Source: Euleptes europaea (taxonomy: Eukaryota > Chordata > Lepidosauria > Squamata > Sphaerodactylidae). Taken from it: a DNA stretch of 64,000 nt. Positions 43,501 through 56,900 of this stretch are shown in pieces. A program made the position numbers and the translations under genes. The notes beneath the pieces are model-generated. The model was given only the letters and a program-made list of their open reading frames with translations. It had not been told where the DNA came from and did no database searches. The stretch lies in the NCBI RefSeq assembly GCF_029931775.1, contig NC_079319.1, forward strand, positions 99,307,171 through 99,371,170, in the 5' to 3' direction. Within the stretch, counting starts at the first letter, position 1, and every line of letters starts with the position of its first letter.

Positions 43501-44784
43501 GTACTGTACAAATTTCAGACATTTGCTTTACTTTAAACTTTGCTCTTTTTGCACAAAAAGGCAAACGACTGCCTCCGGAAAAGGTTGAGCACAGAATTCA
43601 GTGTTTCCTTCTGATAGCAAAAGCCTTCTAACAGCAGTTGTATTGTTTTACCTTGTAATATACATAAGTTTCTATAAATAACCAAATAACCCCACCCATA
43701 AAAGCAAATTAGTAACTGCTGTCATATTCTGTTAATAGTTTACAGTTATTTTAGCTGGATCTACTTGTGTGCAGGGATCAGAACCTTTAGTATCACGTTA
43801 TGCCAAAAATAAAAAATAAAATAAAAAGTACTCTATAACTTCACTTACGGCATCTTAATGTGTAGGCATTGTGATTCCACATATGAAACACAAGTTACTT
43901 GGTACTGCTCTGAATATCACTTTAGCAAATTACCAGCCCAATACTTCACTGGAAGCCCAATTCTGTACAGACCTATTAGACAGCAAGACCCATATGGAAG
44001 CCAATGGGGACCCCCTTCTGAACAAATGTTCAGAACTCATGCTGTTAATTACATGCACCGAAATTGCATTGTGGCAGCATGATCTAAAGGAATTATTATT
44101 GTGCAATTAGGGTCTCATTGAGCTTAATGGCCTTAGTAAATGTCTGAAGGACTGCAGTTTCATTCACAATTTATCGGTTTGGGGAAATCAGTGAGTTGAA
44201 TCCAGTGGGAACTATGAATGGAACAGCCAAGAACATAATGGATCTCTGTCCCTTCTCTTTGAAGCCTCTTGATCCCTTCCCCCCAACTGCAGCCAAAGGT
44301 CCAGGATCTCAGGGTCTGGGTAGAGACTCCCTTCCCTGGTTGCATGAGAGTTCCCACAAGTGCTTGTGGAGGTAGAGTTGATTTCTGCCAATGCCACCTT
44401 CTGACTGGTGACCCTCTGCCCCACCCCACTCTGCCCCCCAAGCTCCACTGAGCTTCTGGAGCAGCTTTTCAGAGGTGAATGGAGCTGAAGGACGAAAGGG
44501 GAGATCTGCCCTGTGAATTCCTTCCATTTACAGTTTGCGGTAGGCTCAAATCCTTTGTAACTGAGGCAACTGTCAGTTTTTAAAAACCAACTTGAATGCT
44601 TTGCTATTTGATGTGGGCTGTTAAAAACCATGAAATCACCTTTTTCCATAGAAAAAGGGAGGAGGATGTAACACTTGGGTCAAACCACTGTTCTCTCATC
44701 AGAGTGATTAAAAGCGATTCCTCAGGTCTTATTTTGGTGTTGTTTTGCACAGTAGTCTCATCCTGTGTCTCTTATTTACCACAG
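43501..44784. other. Intron 1 of gene 2; no clear feature
   Basis: No recognised repeat or exon. GC-richer DNA near 44230-44500 gives overlapping short ORFs on both strands without family signals. Confidence 0.3.
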
Positions 44785-44961
44785 GTTTTAGCAATGGACT
44801 CCCTCACAGTATCCAATGGCAACTTTACATTGGACCTTTTCAAAACGTTGACTCAATCATATCCAGGCAAAAACCTTTTCTTTTCTTCGTGGAGTATCTC
44901 ATCCGCTCTGGCCATGGTCTATTTGGGAGCAAGAAATAAAACTGCCACCCAGATGGCCAAG
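44785..44961 (+). CDS. SERPINB10: SERPINB10-like first coding exon
   Basis: Acceptor TTTACCACAG, nine UTR bases, ATG at 44794, then 168 coding nt and donor AAG|GTAGGT. It encodes 56 residues with [20 protein letters not shown]. Serine replaces the commoner proline in the SPWSIS motif, as I recall for SERPINB10. Confidence 0.9.
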
Positions 44962-47900
44962 GTAGGTTCTTGAATTTGCCTGTGATCACCTCACACTGAC
45001 TCTGGCAAATGCTCTGTTGATATAATAGAAGAACACGGTCCTGAATGTTAGGGAAAACGTCTTCCAAGCAGCAGTCCTCTGTTGACACGTTTCCTGGCAC
45101 CTGCTTGCCTCATGAGCCTTGCGTAAAATCCAAGGGGCTTCACTGGAACAAAAGAAAAACAGGGAGCTTTGGGTTGCCCCAGACAAGCTTACTGATCAGG
45201 AAAGCACAAACCAGATCCCCAGGCAGATGCGCCACAACCTTGTCCAAGACACAGCTTTTTTTATATCTCTAGCCTTGGAAATAGGGTTGCCAGGTCCCTC
45301 TTCTCCACCGGCGGGATATTTTTGGGGCGGAGCCTGAGGAAGACGGGTTTGGGGAGGGGCTTCAATGCCGTAGAGTTCAATTGCCAAAGCGGCCATTTTT
45401 CTCCAGGTGATGGTGATCTCTATCGGCTGGAGATCAGTTGAATTAGCAGGAGATCTCCTGCTACTACCTGGCAGTTGGCAACCCTACTGGGAAACCTGTC
45501 ACTGTGGTTGTACAGGGAACACTCTCACACCCTTTCTTTGGCAAATGATGCCAAACAGCCACATCTGCCCAGAGGGAAGAGCCCACCCAAGATTCCATCA
45601 GCACCGATGCTCAGAAGAGGCCACCACTCAACACGTTGGGGCCTGCCGAGAGGGGCCCCCTCAGGAGCAGCTCCTGCTGTTGGCGGGAGGACGGCTGGCT
45701 CAGAACCTGCCAGTGCTTTGTGATGGTCCCTGTCCCAAGGCAGCCATTTTGTGGTGGCTTCCTGTGCCTTTTCTCAAGCTCTCAAAAGTGGCCACAGGCT
45801 CAACAAACGTGGGGGCTCCTACTTTAAAGAATGTGTTGTGTAAATGAAAGGAAGACACAGGGAAAGGACATGGTATCAAGTGGTTAACGTGCTTGGGTGA
45901 ACCAGTCTACAGACCGAAGGTAAGATTGCTTCAACATGATTTGTTACCATGAAGGCTGAGTCAACAAAGCAAGTTGTGGATTCTAACGATGGCGTCATTA
46001 CGGAAAAAAATGTTATTGTATGTATGTTGGGTCCCATAGACATTTTCCACTGATGAGAGGGAGAGGGATTTTTGTCCATTTCTCCTTCATGCTGTTTCTG
46101 GACGTTCCCTGTTTCCCTGGGGTATACTGGGCTGTGGTAGGAAGGAAGAGGGAAGGCAAACCTGCAGTATTGATGGAAATCCATCAACTAAAATGATCCA
46201 CAGGATCCGAGCCACTATCTGTTTTATGTCATTTTCTTTACACTTCTACTTACAGGTACTTCACTTCAGAGGAGGTACTGAAAGTTCTTCCCAGGTAATA
46301 TAATGATGTAACATTTTAAAACAAGCACAAACATAGTATTACTTAACAAAGTAATTGCACAAAGTAATTTCCATATTGTTAGTAAGGCTGAACTCCTAGC
46401 ATACTTACAAGGAAGAAAGATCATTGTACTTAATAGGGCTTCTAAGTAAACATGCTCAGGATTTTGCTACTTGAATGCTTAGGAATGTTTAATCCCTATT
46501 AAACTATAATTTAATTCATATTAAGCTGTTTGGAGTAAGTCTAGATAATATTGCCCTAAAGTAAAGTGGTATATTGCTAAATTGAGTTAAACAAAGACAA
46601 CATGGGGTTGAGCATTGTGTGTGTGTGTGTGTGCAAAGTGCCATCAAGTTACAGTTGATGGATGGGCATCCCATAAGGTTTTCAAGAAAGGAGATACAGC
46701 GACCCTGGCCTTCTTTGCTGGTACCACCCAAGTACTAACCAGAGCTGACCCTGCTTAGCTTCTGAGATATGACAAGATCAGGCTCGCCTGGACCACTCAG
46801 GTCTGGGCCAGTTGAGTATTACTAGTGGCAAAACATCATTTGTGTGGGAGAAAAGGCTTTTGCGCCAAAGAAATATGCAACCATTAGCTGAACAGGGTGG
46901 TAGGCTGAACCCGTCAAAAGTTCCTGCTCGGGATATGCGTTGCCACAGCCTGAGTCTGTCAAAACACTGAAAATGTCAACATCAGTTATAAGATCAACTG
47001 AGAAAAGTGAGTCAAACGAAATCCAAAGCTGGTTGCAGCATTCCAGATGTGTTGGGCAGCCACTTCTGCATTTGCTGGGTAACCGCAAAAAAGCCTCCCA
47101 TATTCCTTCCTTGCAATATGATTGTTTGGAGTTTGAATAAGGGTGCTCTACTATCCATCCCCATATCATGTCTTATAGGAAGACATTCTCGCTAATGGTC
47201 TTTCTTGTACAACTTCTGGATTGGCTGACCCTAGGGTTGCCAAGTCCCTCTTTGCCATTGACAGGAGGTTTTTGGGGCGGAGCCTGAGGAGGGGAGGGTT
47301 TGGAGAGGGGAGGGACTTCGATGCCATAGAGTCCAATTGCCAAAGCAGTCACTTTCTCCAGGTGAACTGATCTCTGCCAGATGGAGATCAGTTGTAACAG
47401 CAGATCTCCAGCTAGTACCTGGAGGTTGGCAACCTTAGCTGACCCTTAAAAAACTCCAGGAGTATCCAATATAGATAACAACTTTGGGCATGCGAAGGCT
47501 TTCAGTAGAAGTTGGTTAAAGGATGACTGAAGAGAGAAACTGAATCTTGACCAGAATGTAGTTGAAAAAACAGCCATTTTGAACTGGTGACGGAGGGTGA
47601 CAGGGCCCTTCCCATTACCTCAGCCACCACTTTCTGCATACAACTCTCTTGCCTCAAAGTAGATTATGGGTAGGGAAGGTGGAGAGCTACCTACTGCGTA
47701 GAAGATCAAAGTTGACCCTGGGAGTTCTGTGTTACTGATCCCTAGATTAAATCCATGTATTTCAGCAATGTAAATGGCAATGAATTACTTTCCCCTGCTT
47801 TTTTCAACTGTATTAAAGTTTCCAGTTGCTTATCATATATTTCAAAACAACGCGATTTTGCTGCTGATGGTGTCCCCTTTTACAGAATCCAGATTCTAAA

Positions 47901-50900
47901 GATGAAAAGGTCCACCATGAGTTCCAAGAACAGATTTCTGAAATCAATCAACCCAAGAGCACCTATTTGCTTAAAACTGCCAATAGACTATATGGAGAAA
48001 AGACTTACCCTTTCCTTACTGTAAGTAGAGTATTTGCACTAAGCTGCCAAGTATAGTTTGAAATTCATTTTTCATTTAGTCATTTCATACATTATTAAAT
48101 ACAATAAGATTAGATAATATTGTTCTAATTAGAACTGAAACTGATTGTTCTCGTGTTGGGTATTATGAACCAATACTGAGCTATATTACAGATTTGATAT
48201 CATCATAAAATAAGTTTGCTGTATAACATCTATTTTTATTGGCCACTGTGGTATCCTACATTTCCTCTAAGAAGAGCAGGGTGGCATAATAATATTCAAC
48301 TTCATACTATCAGATTGTTATTCTTTCCTACCTCCAAGGAGTTCAAGATGGTGTACCGATTTCAAATTTATCCTAAAAAGAAATAACCATTCCTGAAAAT
48401 TCTGCCCTCAGAATCACCCTGGTGTGGCGGTGTAGTGGTTAAGAGCGACGGACTCTAATCTGGTGAACTGGGTTGGTTTCCCCTCTCCCGTATATGCAGA
48501 CTGCTGGGTGGCCTTTGACCAGTCACAGTTCTCTCCGAACTCTCTCAGCCCCACCTAACTCACAAGGGGAGGTTGTGGGGGGAGGAAGGGAAGGAGTTTG
48601 AGGCTCCTTAAAAGGTAGAGAAAATTGGCATATAAAAGCCAACTCTTATTCTTCGTTTGTTAGGTAGATTGGAATAAGAGAGTGGGAGTAGCCCAGGGGC
48701 CCCCATTGATGTACAGGGATTTGAACCAAGTCTCTCTTGTCAAAGGGTAGCACTGTAGCTACTACATGATGAGAGGGAGGGCATCTTGGCCATTTTCTGG
48801 TCACTGGGGGTGTGGAGGGGGGAGGTAGATGTGAATTTCCTGCATTGTTCAGGGGGTTGGACTTGATGGCCCTGGTGGTCCCTTCCAACTCTATGATTCT
48901 ATGATTCTACATCACATGGACTGGTACAAGGGGCAGGGTGTCAGGAGCAGGCCATGAGGACAGTTCGTGGTTGTGCTTCCAGGTGTTGTTTTGCCATTCT
49001 GTCCAAGGCCAATCCATGCCCCGTGTTTAGTCTTCATAGATTCCCATATTGTGGGAATCGCCAAGTGCTCCTTCCTGCCTCTGGGAAGGGGGTTGCCTGG
49101 GTTACCAGTTATCTCCTTTTGCTTTTCCATATATGTACCTTGCCTTTGCCCCTTACTAGTGTCCTTTTGAATATGGCTTCTGAAACCTATCGATGATAAC
49201 CAATAAAACTGATTTCGTGGATTTGCCGTCTGCTGGAATCTGTTTATGGTTTGCCGCAGGGCTAGAGCTCACACAGGGCTGGTTTGACTCCCTAAGTGGC
49301 CTAAGCAGCTGCTTGGGGTGCCAGGGATGGCATGGGAGGACGCGTCCACACACAGAGACATCTTTGACACAATAGCCTGGCTTCTGCAGTCCGTTTTGCA
49401 CTTGGTGAAGGCGGTACAGGGCAAGGGCACGTGGGGCTTTAAAATGCCTCGATCTGTTCTGGACAAGAGGATCCCATTTTATCCTCCCAAGACCTTTCAT
49501 AGGTGACTGGGGGTTCTGAGCTCTCCTTTGGCTCTCCAATGGCGTATCCACCCCAAAGTAAGCATTTCGTGATTGGTGGTGGGGGAAAGTGCCATCAAGT
49601 CACAGCTGACTTTTGGAGACCCCGTAGGGTTTTCAAGACAAGAGACGTTCGGAGATGGTTTGCCACTGCCTGCTTCCACCTCATGCCCCTGGCAATCCTC
49701 GGAGGTCTCCCATCCAAGTACTAACCAGGGCCAAACCTGCTAAGCTTCTGAGATCTGATGAGATCAGGCTAGCCTGGGGCTGTCCAGGTCAGTGAGCTTT
49801 AAGGATTACGTAATGATTAATACAAGAAAAGAATGAATACATATTCAGTTAAGGTCAGTGAATTATGTAATATAACACAGAATTATGTACAATGGTCTTT
49901 TGAAAAACATTATAACAATAGCACAGACTTCCACATCATTACTACTGTCAAGTTATCAACACTGAACAACATGTGCCATTTAGTTGTTTATTTTGTATTC
50001 ATTTTTTTTCCTGCTTTTTTTCCCTGATGGGGACCCAAAACACCTCACAAAAATTACTCTCCTAAACAAATTTACATAAGCACAGTATAAAGAACAAGAC
50101 ACGACAAAAAGTAGATGAAACATCCTGAGTTGGGGTTCACGAGGTTGGAGAAGGCTACAGGCTGTGCTCCATGGGCCAAGGGCTCTTGGGATCCTGCCCT
50201 TCAACCTTCACCCTTGGCCCCTCCCAAACTAAATCCCTGCAGCAGGAGAGACAAAAATACTCAGCCTCGGTATTTCAAGCTAGCAGCCATCTTCCCTCCG
50301 TTCCTGTTTCCTGCTGGCCATTTAGGTTAGAATCTGAAAAGCACCGAAGGCACAACAAGCTTCTTCTAGTTTCTCTCATTCTCAGTTCCCCCGTGCTATG
50401 AGGCTGCCCAGCACAACAGGCTACTTTGGAGTAAGGAGCCCCACAAACATAGTTGTACCTGTGGAGCTTCTCACGAGCAGCTTTGGACTGTGACCTTAAG
50501 TCCAACTGATGTCAGTCCATTTAAGTGTTGTTTTGTCTTTGGATTGCCCTTCAAGTCCAAGACCCAGGACAACACGGGCTTTATCAGCCTGAGATGCTGC
50601 TGTTAGCCATGGATGGAAAAGGTCTCCGTTTCCGTAACTTGACACTGCAACCAATCTCCCTGCAATTTTCCTTTGCTGGATAGGTGTCTGGGCTGTCAAA
50701 AACAGAGGTGTGTTATATGCTGAATGTGAAAAGTCACCCCAGCTCAAAGTAAAAGCCTCGATTCTGAAAAGTGGGGACCTATATCTGAACACAGGACAAC
50801 TACAAGTAACTGGACAGGGCTGCTTAGCGCTTGTTCAGAAATCATAAATGCACTCCAGTTAGTTCACAAACAGTACTAACCTGCATTTTTACCAGCCCTC

Positions 50901-53900
50901 CTTCCCACACACTGATATGAGTCATTTATTTAGGTATTTACAACCAACTTTTCTCCCCATTAGGGAGTGGCATTAGGGCTGTTGAAAAAAAAATCCGGTA
51001 AAATTTGCATTCAGCAAAATTTGGCCCATTTTTATTTGGGAAACGCCGAAGTCCAAACTCCCCCGCTTTGGGTCCGTACAATTCGGCATGAGATCTGGAG
51101 TTCGGGGAAAAATTCGGCCGAATGAAGCCATTAAAAACACAATCGCGCCTTTCCATGGCTCCGGGGGGGGCATTTTGGGGGGTAGAGGTCCAAAATTTCA
51201 GAGTAGCTTGAGGGGACCCTTCTTGCAAGAACCCCCAAGTTTTGTGACGATTGGGTCAGGGGGGCTAAGATATGGGCCCCGAAAGAGGTCCCCCCTCCTT
51301 AATGTGCATCTCTGACAATGGGAGTTTGCAATTAGCAGAGCTTGCCGCCCACTCCCGAAGTTCCCAGCCCCGACAAACAGCTGAGCTGGGGGGAGCAAGG
51401 GCAGGGCAGGTGCGAAGAAGTTTGCAAACCATGCAAAGCAACACATTTGCAACAATGCAAACCATGCAAACCATGCAAAGCAACACGTGACGCCTGGGAG
51501 TTTGCAAACCATGGAAAGGGACAGAGGCACGCTAGCTATGCATAAGGAGCAGGAGGTGGTGGAATTTCCCCTTTTGCATCAGACTCAGGACCAGGCAAAT
51601 GAATTCTTTAAGTCACAATTTGAAAACCAGTTTTGAGCAAGCATCAAAATAGACCTAATTGATCTTATGAATGAGTGAAAACCTGGGGACACACAACTGA
51701 AGCCCCCCCCCTCAAACCAGGGAGAGAGAGACTCAAGGGGGCACACACCCCCAGGCAGAACGGGCGAAAGCCCCCTTTGGCTCCCCCCCCACAGAAACTG
51801 TTCCCTCCCCCCCACACACACAGACACTGCTTCCCCCCCACACACACACACACACAGGAGAAAAATTATAGAGAAAAGCCCCAAAATGGGTCTTACTGTG
51901 GATGTCTTCTGTTCCATCGTCTTCGCACCTGCCCCACCCTTGCTCCCTGCAGCTCAGCTGTTTGTCGGGGCTGGGAGCTTTGGGCGTGGGAGGCAAGCTC
52001 TGCTAATTGCAAACTCCCATTGTCAGAGAGGCACATTAAGGGTGGGGGGACCCCTTCCTGGCCCCATATTTCGCCCCCCTGATCCAATCTTTACAAAACT
52101 TGGGGGTTCTTGCAAGAAGGGTCCTCTGAAGCTATGCTAAAGGTTTGGGGGCTCTACCCCCAAAAATGTGCCCCCTGCAGCCACGGAATGGCTCGAATGT
52201 GCACCCCCCCCCCCAAGGGGGATCTCTCTCACACACAAACAGATACTCTCTCTTTCTCTCCCCGGGCCGCACAGCATCTGGGCTCATGCACTCAATCGTG
52301 ACTGATTGGCCAGAAGAAGACCCAGATTGGCCACCGATTGGCTGCAGGAGAATGCTGCTTACTAAGTGACTGTTATGCTGCTGTGCCAAACCCTAATTTT
52401 GCTGAATTTGGCTCCCCATTTTCCCGCCTTTTTTGAGTTCGGTTCCATCCGAACTAAAAACCGCCGAATCGGGGGAAATTCGGCTGTTTTTCGGTTTGGG
52501 AAAATCGACAGCCCTAAGTGGCATACAACAGCATTCTCCCCTCCTCCATTTTATCCTCACAACAATAACCCTATGCGGTAGGTTAGGCTGAGTGTGACTG
52601 ACCCAAGGTCGCCCAGTAAGCTTCAATGACGAGTGGGGATTCGAACCGGGGTTTCTCACTCTAACCATAAATATGGTTACAAGGATGAGAAAAACACAAT
52701 TTTCGCTAAAAATTCCCTCTCTAGTTCTCTGAAGGTGGATTCTAATTTGTTGTAGGTGAATAGGCAGGTGTTTGTTTTCTTGAATAAATGACTGAAGGCC
52801 TGCCGAAAATGTTGCGGTTCAGGAATTGTTATTTCTCACTAAGACAGAGCATACAACATAAAAGTCATGCAGTAGAGTATTTTTCTTGTGAAGTCAAATG
52901 TTTAAAAATTTAAATTGCCACATGTACAAATCAGAAACTTATCAGTCCTCCAGACCAATCAACCAGATGTTTGCCAGCTCCAAATAGAATTTCCATATTC
53001 TTTTGACTATGGAGTGAAACCACTTGGTGCGTTGCAGAATCGACCCCCATATTCAGTGTCTTCTTTGACTGTGTGGGGGTGTTCTTTCTTTTATATCTTT
53101 CAGGAATACATGGAGCTTACTAAGAAATATTATCATGCAGAGGCTCAAGAGGTTAATTTTTTAACTGCCGCGGACCAGGTCAGAAGTGAGATCAACTCCT
53201 GGGTTGAAAGTCAAACTGAGCGTAAGCGAATGCATTCATTAATCGCAGACTGTAGCTCCGGCGATTACTCAGGCGGTGAGGCACCCAGGTCCATTGCTGT
53301 GCCCCTTAGTGCTCTTCAGGCTGCTTTTAGAGTCTGAGAAGTGAACAAGTGAACAGGTTTAAGAACCACTCCCAAGCAAGTAAGCAGATTTAAGAACCAC
53401 TCCCTGTCTTACAAAATCAATTGATTCATACAAGCTTTAGATAAACATAAGGGAGGGAAGGAGAGCTGTCTTTGGATTCTGATCACGATTAATTTTGAAA
53501 AAGAAAAACTTGTGTCACAAAATGTATTTCTCCAATATAATGTGTGAAGTGTTTTAGGACTTGTTAATGGATTGGATTGGGGGGGGGTGTTTATTTTTTT
53601 AAACAGAATATTCCCTTTGAGTGCTCAGTTGGAGCCTTGAAATGGCAATGCCCCATTTCCCAGGAGCGATTTAATAAATGGTTCACTAGAATCTTCTTGT
53701 TTTTATTGTACTAAAGCCTGTTCTACAGTATTTCTGCTGGGAAGGTGTTCAGGTGAGTCTGGGAAGGTCAAGGTTGCCACTATTTGTTTTCCGGCCGAGC
53801 CTGAGCACCACCTTCCCCAGCACACACAGCTCTAGGAGGAAGTGATCCTTGCTTGAAAGGGTCTTGGGAAGAATGGCCAAGCATGACCTGCATCTCTTGT

Positions 53901-56900
53901 TGGGCTGGTGCTTGGAAGACCCTGTGCCTCCATCTCATCAGGAATTTGTGGACCACTCAGAGGCTTGATTTTTTTTACAGGGCTGCTTTAACTTCCTAAT
54001 CCCCCCTCTGTCGTGCTAGCAGGAGCCGCTTGGTTCTGCTGGTCCCAGCCAGTCCCTGAGCATGATGCTCTAGGGAAGACAGTACTCAACTGGTTGGGTA
54101 GGTGATTCGATACAGTGGACGGCAGCTTCTTAATAAAGCCATGCAGTGTTTGCGCTGTCATTGGACTGGAAACCCTAATTCTATCCTTCTCTTTTTCCAA
54201 AGACAAAATAAAGAACCTGCTGCCTGAAGATGCTGTTGATTCTCAGGCTGCATTGGTTTTAGTAAATGCTATTTACTTCAAAGGAAAGTGGGAAAAGAGA
54301 TTTAAGGAAGAACATACGACTAAAGCAGATTTCAGACTGAGTAAGGTATGTGCATGTAAATGACCAAAAAATAGTGTTTATGCAAAATGGATACTTTTCA
54401 TTGACTTTTTGAATTTGTTCTTGTCTCTGCTCTGAATCTGTAATACAAATATGATAAAAGGGAAAACCTCTAACGCACTCTTGTTAAACATGAGATTTAA
54501 GGTTCTATTGTTCTGGGTTTTTAAGTTCTGTTTTTAACTGACTCACAGCTGATCTCTTGGAAAGCAAATCTTGCTTAATGTACAGAAGAAAAAAAGCACA
54601 AAAGGGGCAAACACAACCCAAAACTGAACTGTAAACCTAGGAGGTCAAAGGTAACACTATAAAAAGGAATTAAACAAAATATATATTTGATCCAACAGTC
54701 AAAGGGTGAAAAAGCTGGCTAGATCCAATCCTGTGTTCTCCCCTCCCAATCCAGTGGATTAGATCATCTAGCAAAAAAAAAAAAAACAAATAGGCCAGCG
54801 TGGTATAGTGGTTAGGAGCACTGGACTAATCTGGAGATCTGGGTTTGGTTCCCCACTCCTACACATGAAGCCTTCTGGGTTACCTTGAGCCAGTCACAGC
54901 TCTCTCTGAATTCTCTCAGCCTCACCTACCTCACAAAGTGTCTGTTGTGAGGAGAGGAAGGGAAGGAGATTGTAAGATGGTTTGATTCTCCTTAAAGGTA
55001 AAGAAAATCAGCATATAAAAACCAACTCTTCTTCTACTACTACTCATACTGCCCATATGCTGAAAACCAGTGCTGTTCTTGGTAGGGACAGAGCTCTTCA
55101 TTTACTCTAACAGTTTCTGAAACCCTCACTATGGTGATGGTGCATATGTGAACTAAAAGGGCCACATACCCTACTTGAGATCTTAATAGGTTTGCCAGGT
55201 CCCTCTTTGCCATTGGCGGGAGGTTTTGGGGCGGAGCCTGAGGAGGGTGGGGTTTGGGGAGAGGAGGGACTTCAATGCTATAGAGTCCAATTGCCAAAGC
55301 GGCCATTTTCTCCAAGTGAACTGGTCTCTATTAGCTGGAGATCAGTTGTAATCGCAGGAGATCTCCAGCTAGTACCTGGAGGTTGGCAACTTAAAGCTTG
55401 TAAAGCTTCTTTGACCTTTGTCTCCTCAGGTTATGGTTCATTTCAATAGGGAAAAGGCGTAACATATATTTTAAACATTATTACAGACCACATCAACATC
55501 TGTGCAAATGATGTTTCTGAGAGAGACATTTCCAATTTTCCATGTCAGCATCTTGAAGGTCAATATCCTTGAGCTTCCTTACGTTAACAATGACCTCAGC
55601 ATGCTCATCCTACTTCCTGATGACATCACAGATGAGTCTACGGGTCTGGAACTGGTAAACATTTCTTTTCACATATCTCAGGGATTGTTCCTTTGTAAGT
55701 GGGGAGGGAGGCAGTTCTAGCACACTGTTACAGTGAGGGGGGAAAGTATTTGATCCCCTGCTGAATTTGCCCGTTTGCCCTCTGATGAAGAAATGACCAG
55801 TCCATAACTTTAATGATAGGTTTATTGTAGCTGTGAGAGACAGAATAACAACAGGAAAACCCCCAGAAACCCAGAAGACAAAAGTCAGAGATTGATGTGC
55901 ATTATAATGAGTGAAATAAGTATTTGATCCCCTATCAACCAGCCAGATTAGGGTTAGGGTTAGGGTTCAGCTGTCAACAGAAGCAATCAATCCATCTGAT
56001 TCCAAACTAGCCACCATGACCAAGACCAAGGATGTAAGGGACAAGATTGTAGACCTGCACAAGGCTGGACTGGGCTACAAGACTATTGCCAAGCAGCTTG
56101 GTGAGAAGGTGACAACCCTAACCCTAACTGTCAACCTCCCTCGGTCTGGGGATCCATGCAAGATCTCATCTCGTGGAGTTGCAATGATCATGAGAACGGT
56201 GATGAAGCAGCCCAGAACTACACGGGGGGAACTTGTCAATGATCTCAGGGCAGGTGGGACCATAGTCACCATGAAAACAGTTGGTAACACACTACGCCGT
56301 GAAGGACTGAGATCTTGCAGAGCCCGCCAGGTCCCCTTGCTCAAGACAGCATATGTACAGGCCAGTCTGCAGTTTGCCAATGCACATCTGAATGACCCAG
56401 AGGAGAACTGGGTGAAAGTGTTGTGGTCAGATGAGACCAAATTAGAGCTCTTTGGCATCAATTCAACTCGCCGTGTTTGGAGGAGGAATGCTGCCTACGA
56501 CCCCAAGAACACCATCCCCACCGTCAAACATGGAGGGGGACATATTATGCTTTGGGGGTGTTTTTCTGCTAAGGGGACAGGACACCTTCACCGCATCGAA
56601 GGGACGATGGATGGGACCATGTATCATCAAATATTGGGTGAGCACCTCCTTCCCTCAGCCAGGGCGTTGAAAATGGGTCGAGGATGGGTATTCCAGCATG
56701 ACAATGACCCAAAACACACGGCCAAGGCAACAAAGGAGTGGCTCAAGAAGAAGCACATCAAGGTCCTGGAGTGGCCTAGCCAGTCTCCAGACCTTAATCC
56801 CATCGAAAATCTGTGGAGGGAGCTGAAGGTTCGAGTAGCTACACATCAGCCTCGAAATCTTACTGACTTGGAGAGTGTGAGAGTCCCAACCAAGCTGTGC

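Noticed and set aside
43858-44110. Short ORFs as an extra serpin exon
   Set aside because: No serpin motif, no phase-compatible splice sites, and all seven expected coding exons are found elsewhere.
54793-54870. tRNA gene
   Set aside because: A and B boxes are present but there is no cloverleaf; it is the head of a Sauria-like SINE.
55947-55967. Chromosome end
   Set aside because: Only three TTAGGG units, internal to a transposon and within a gene.
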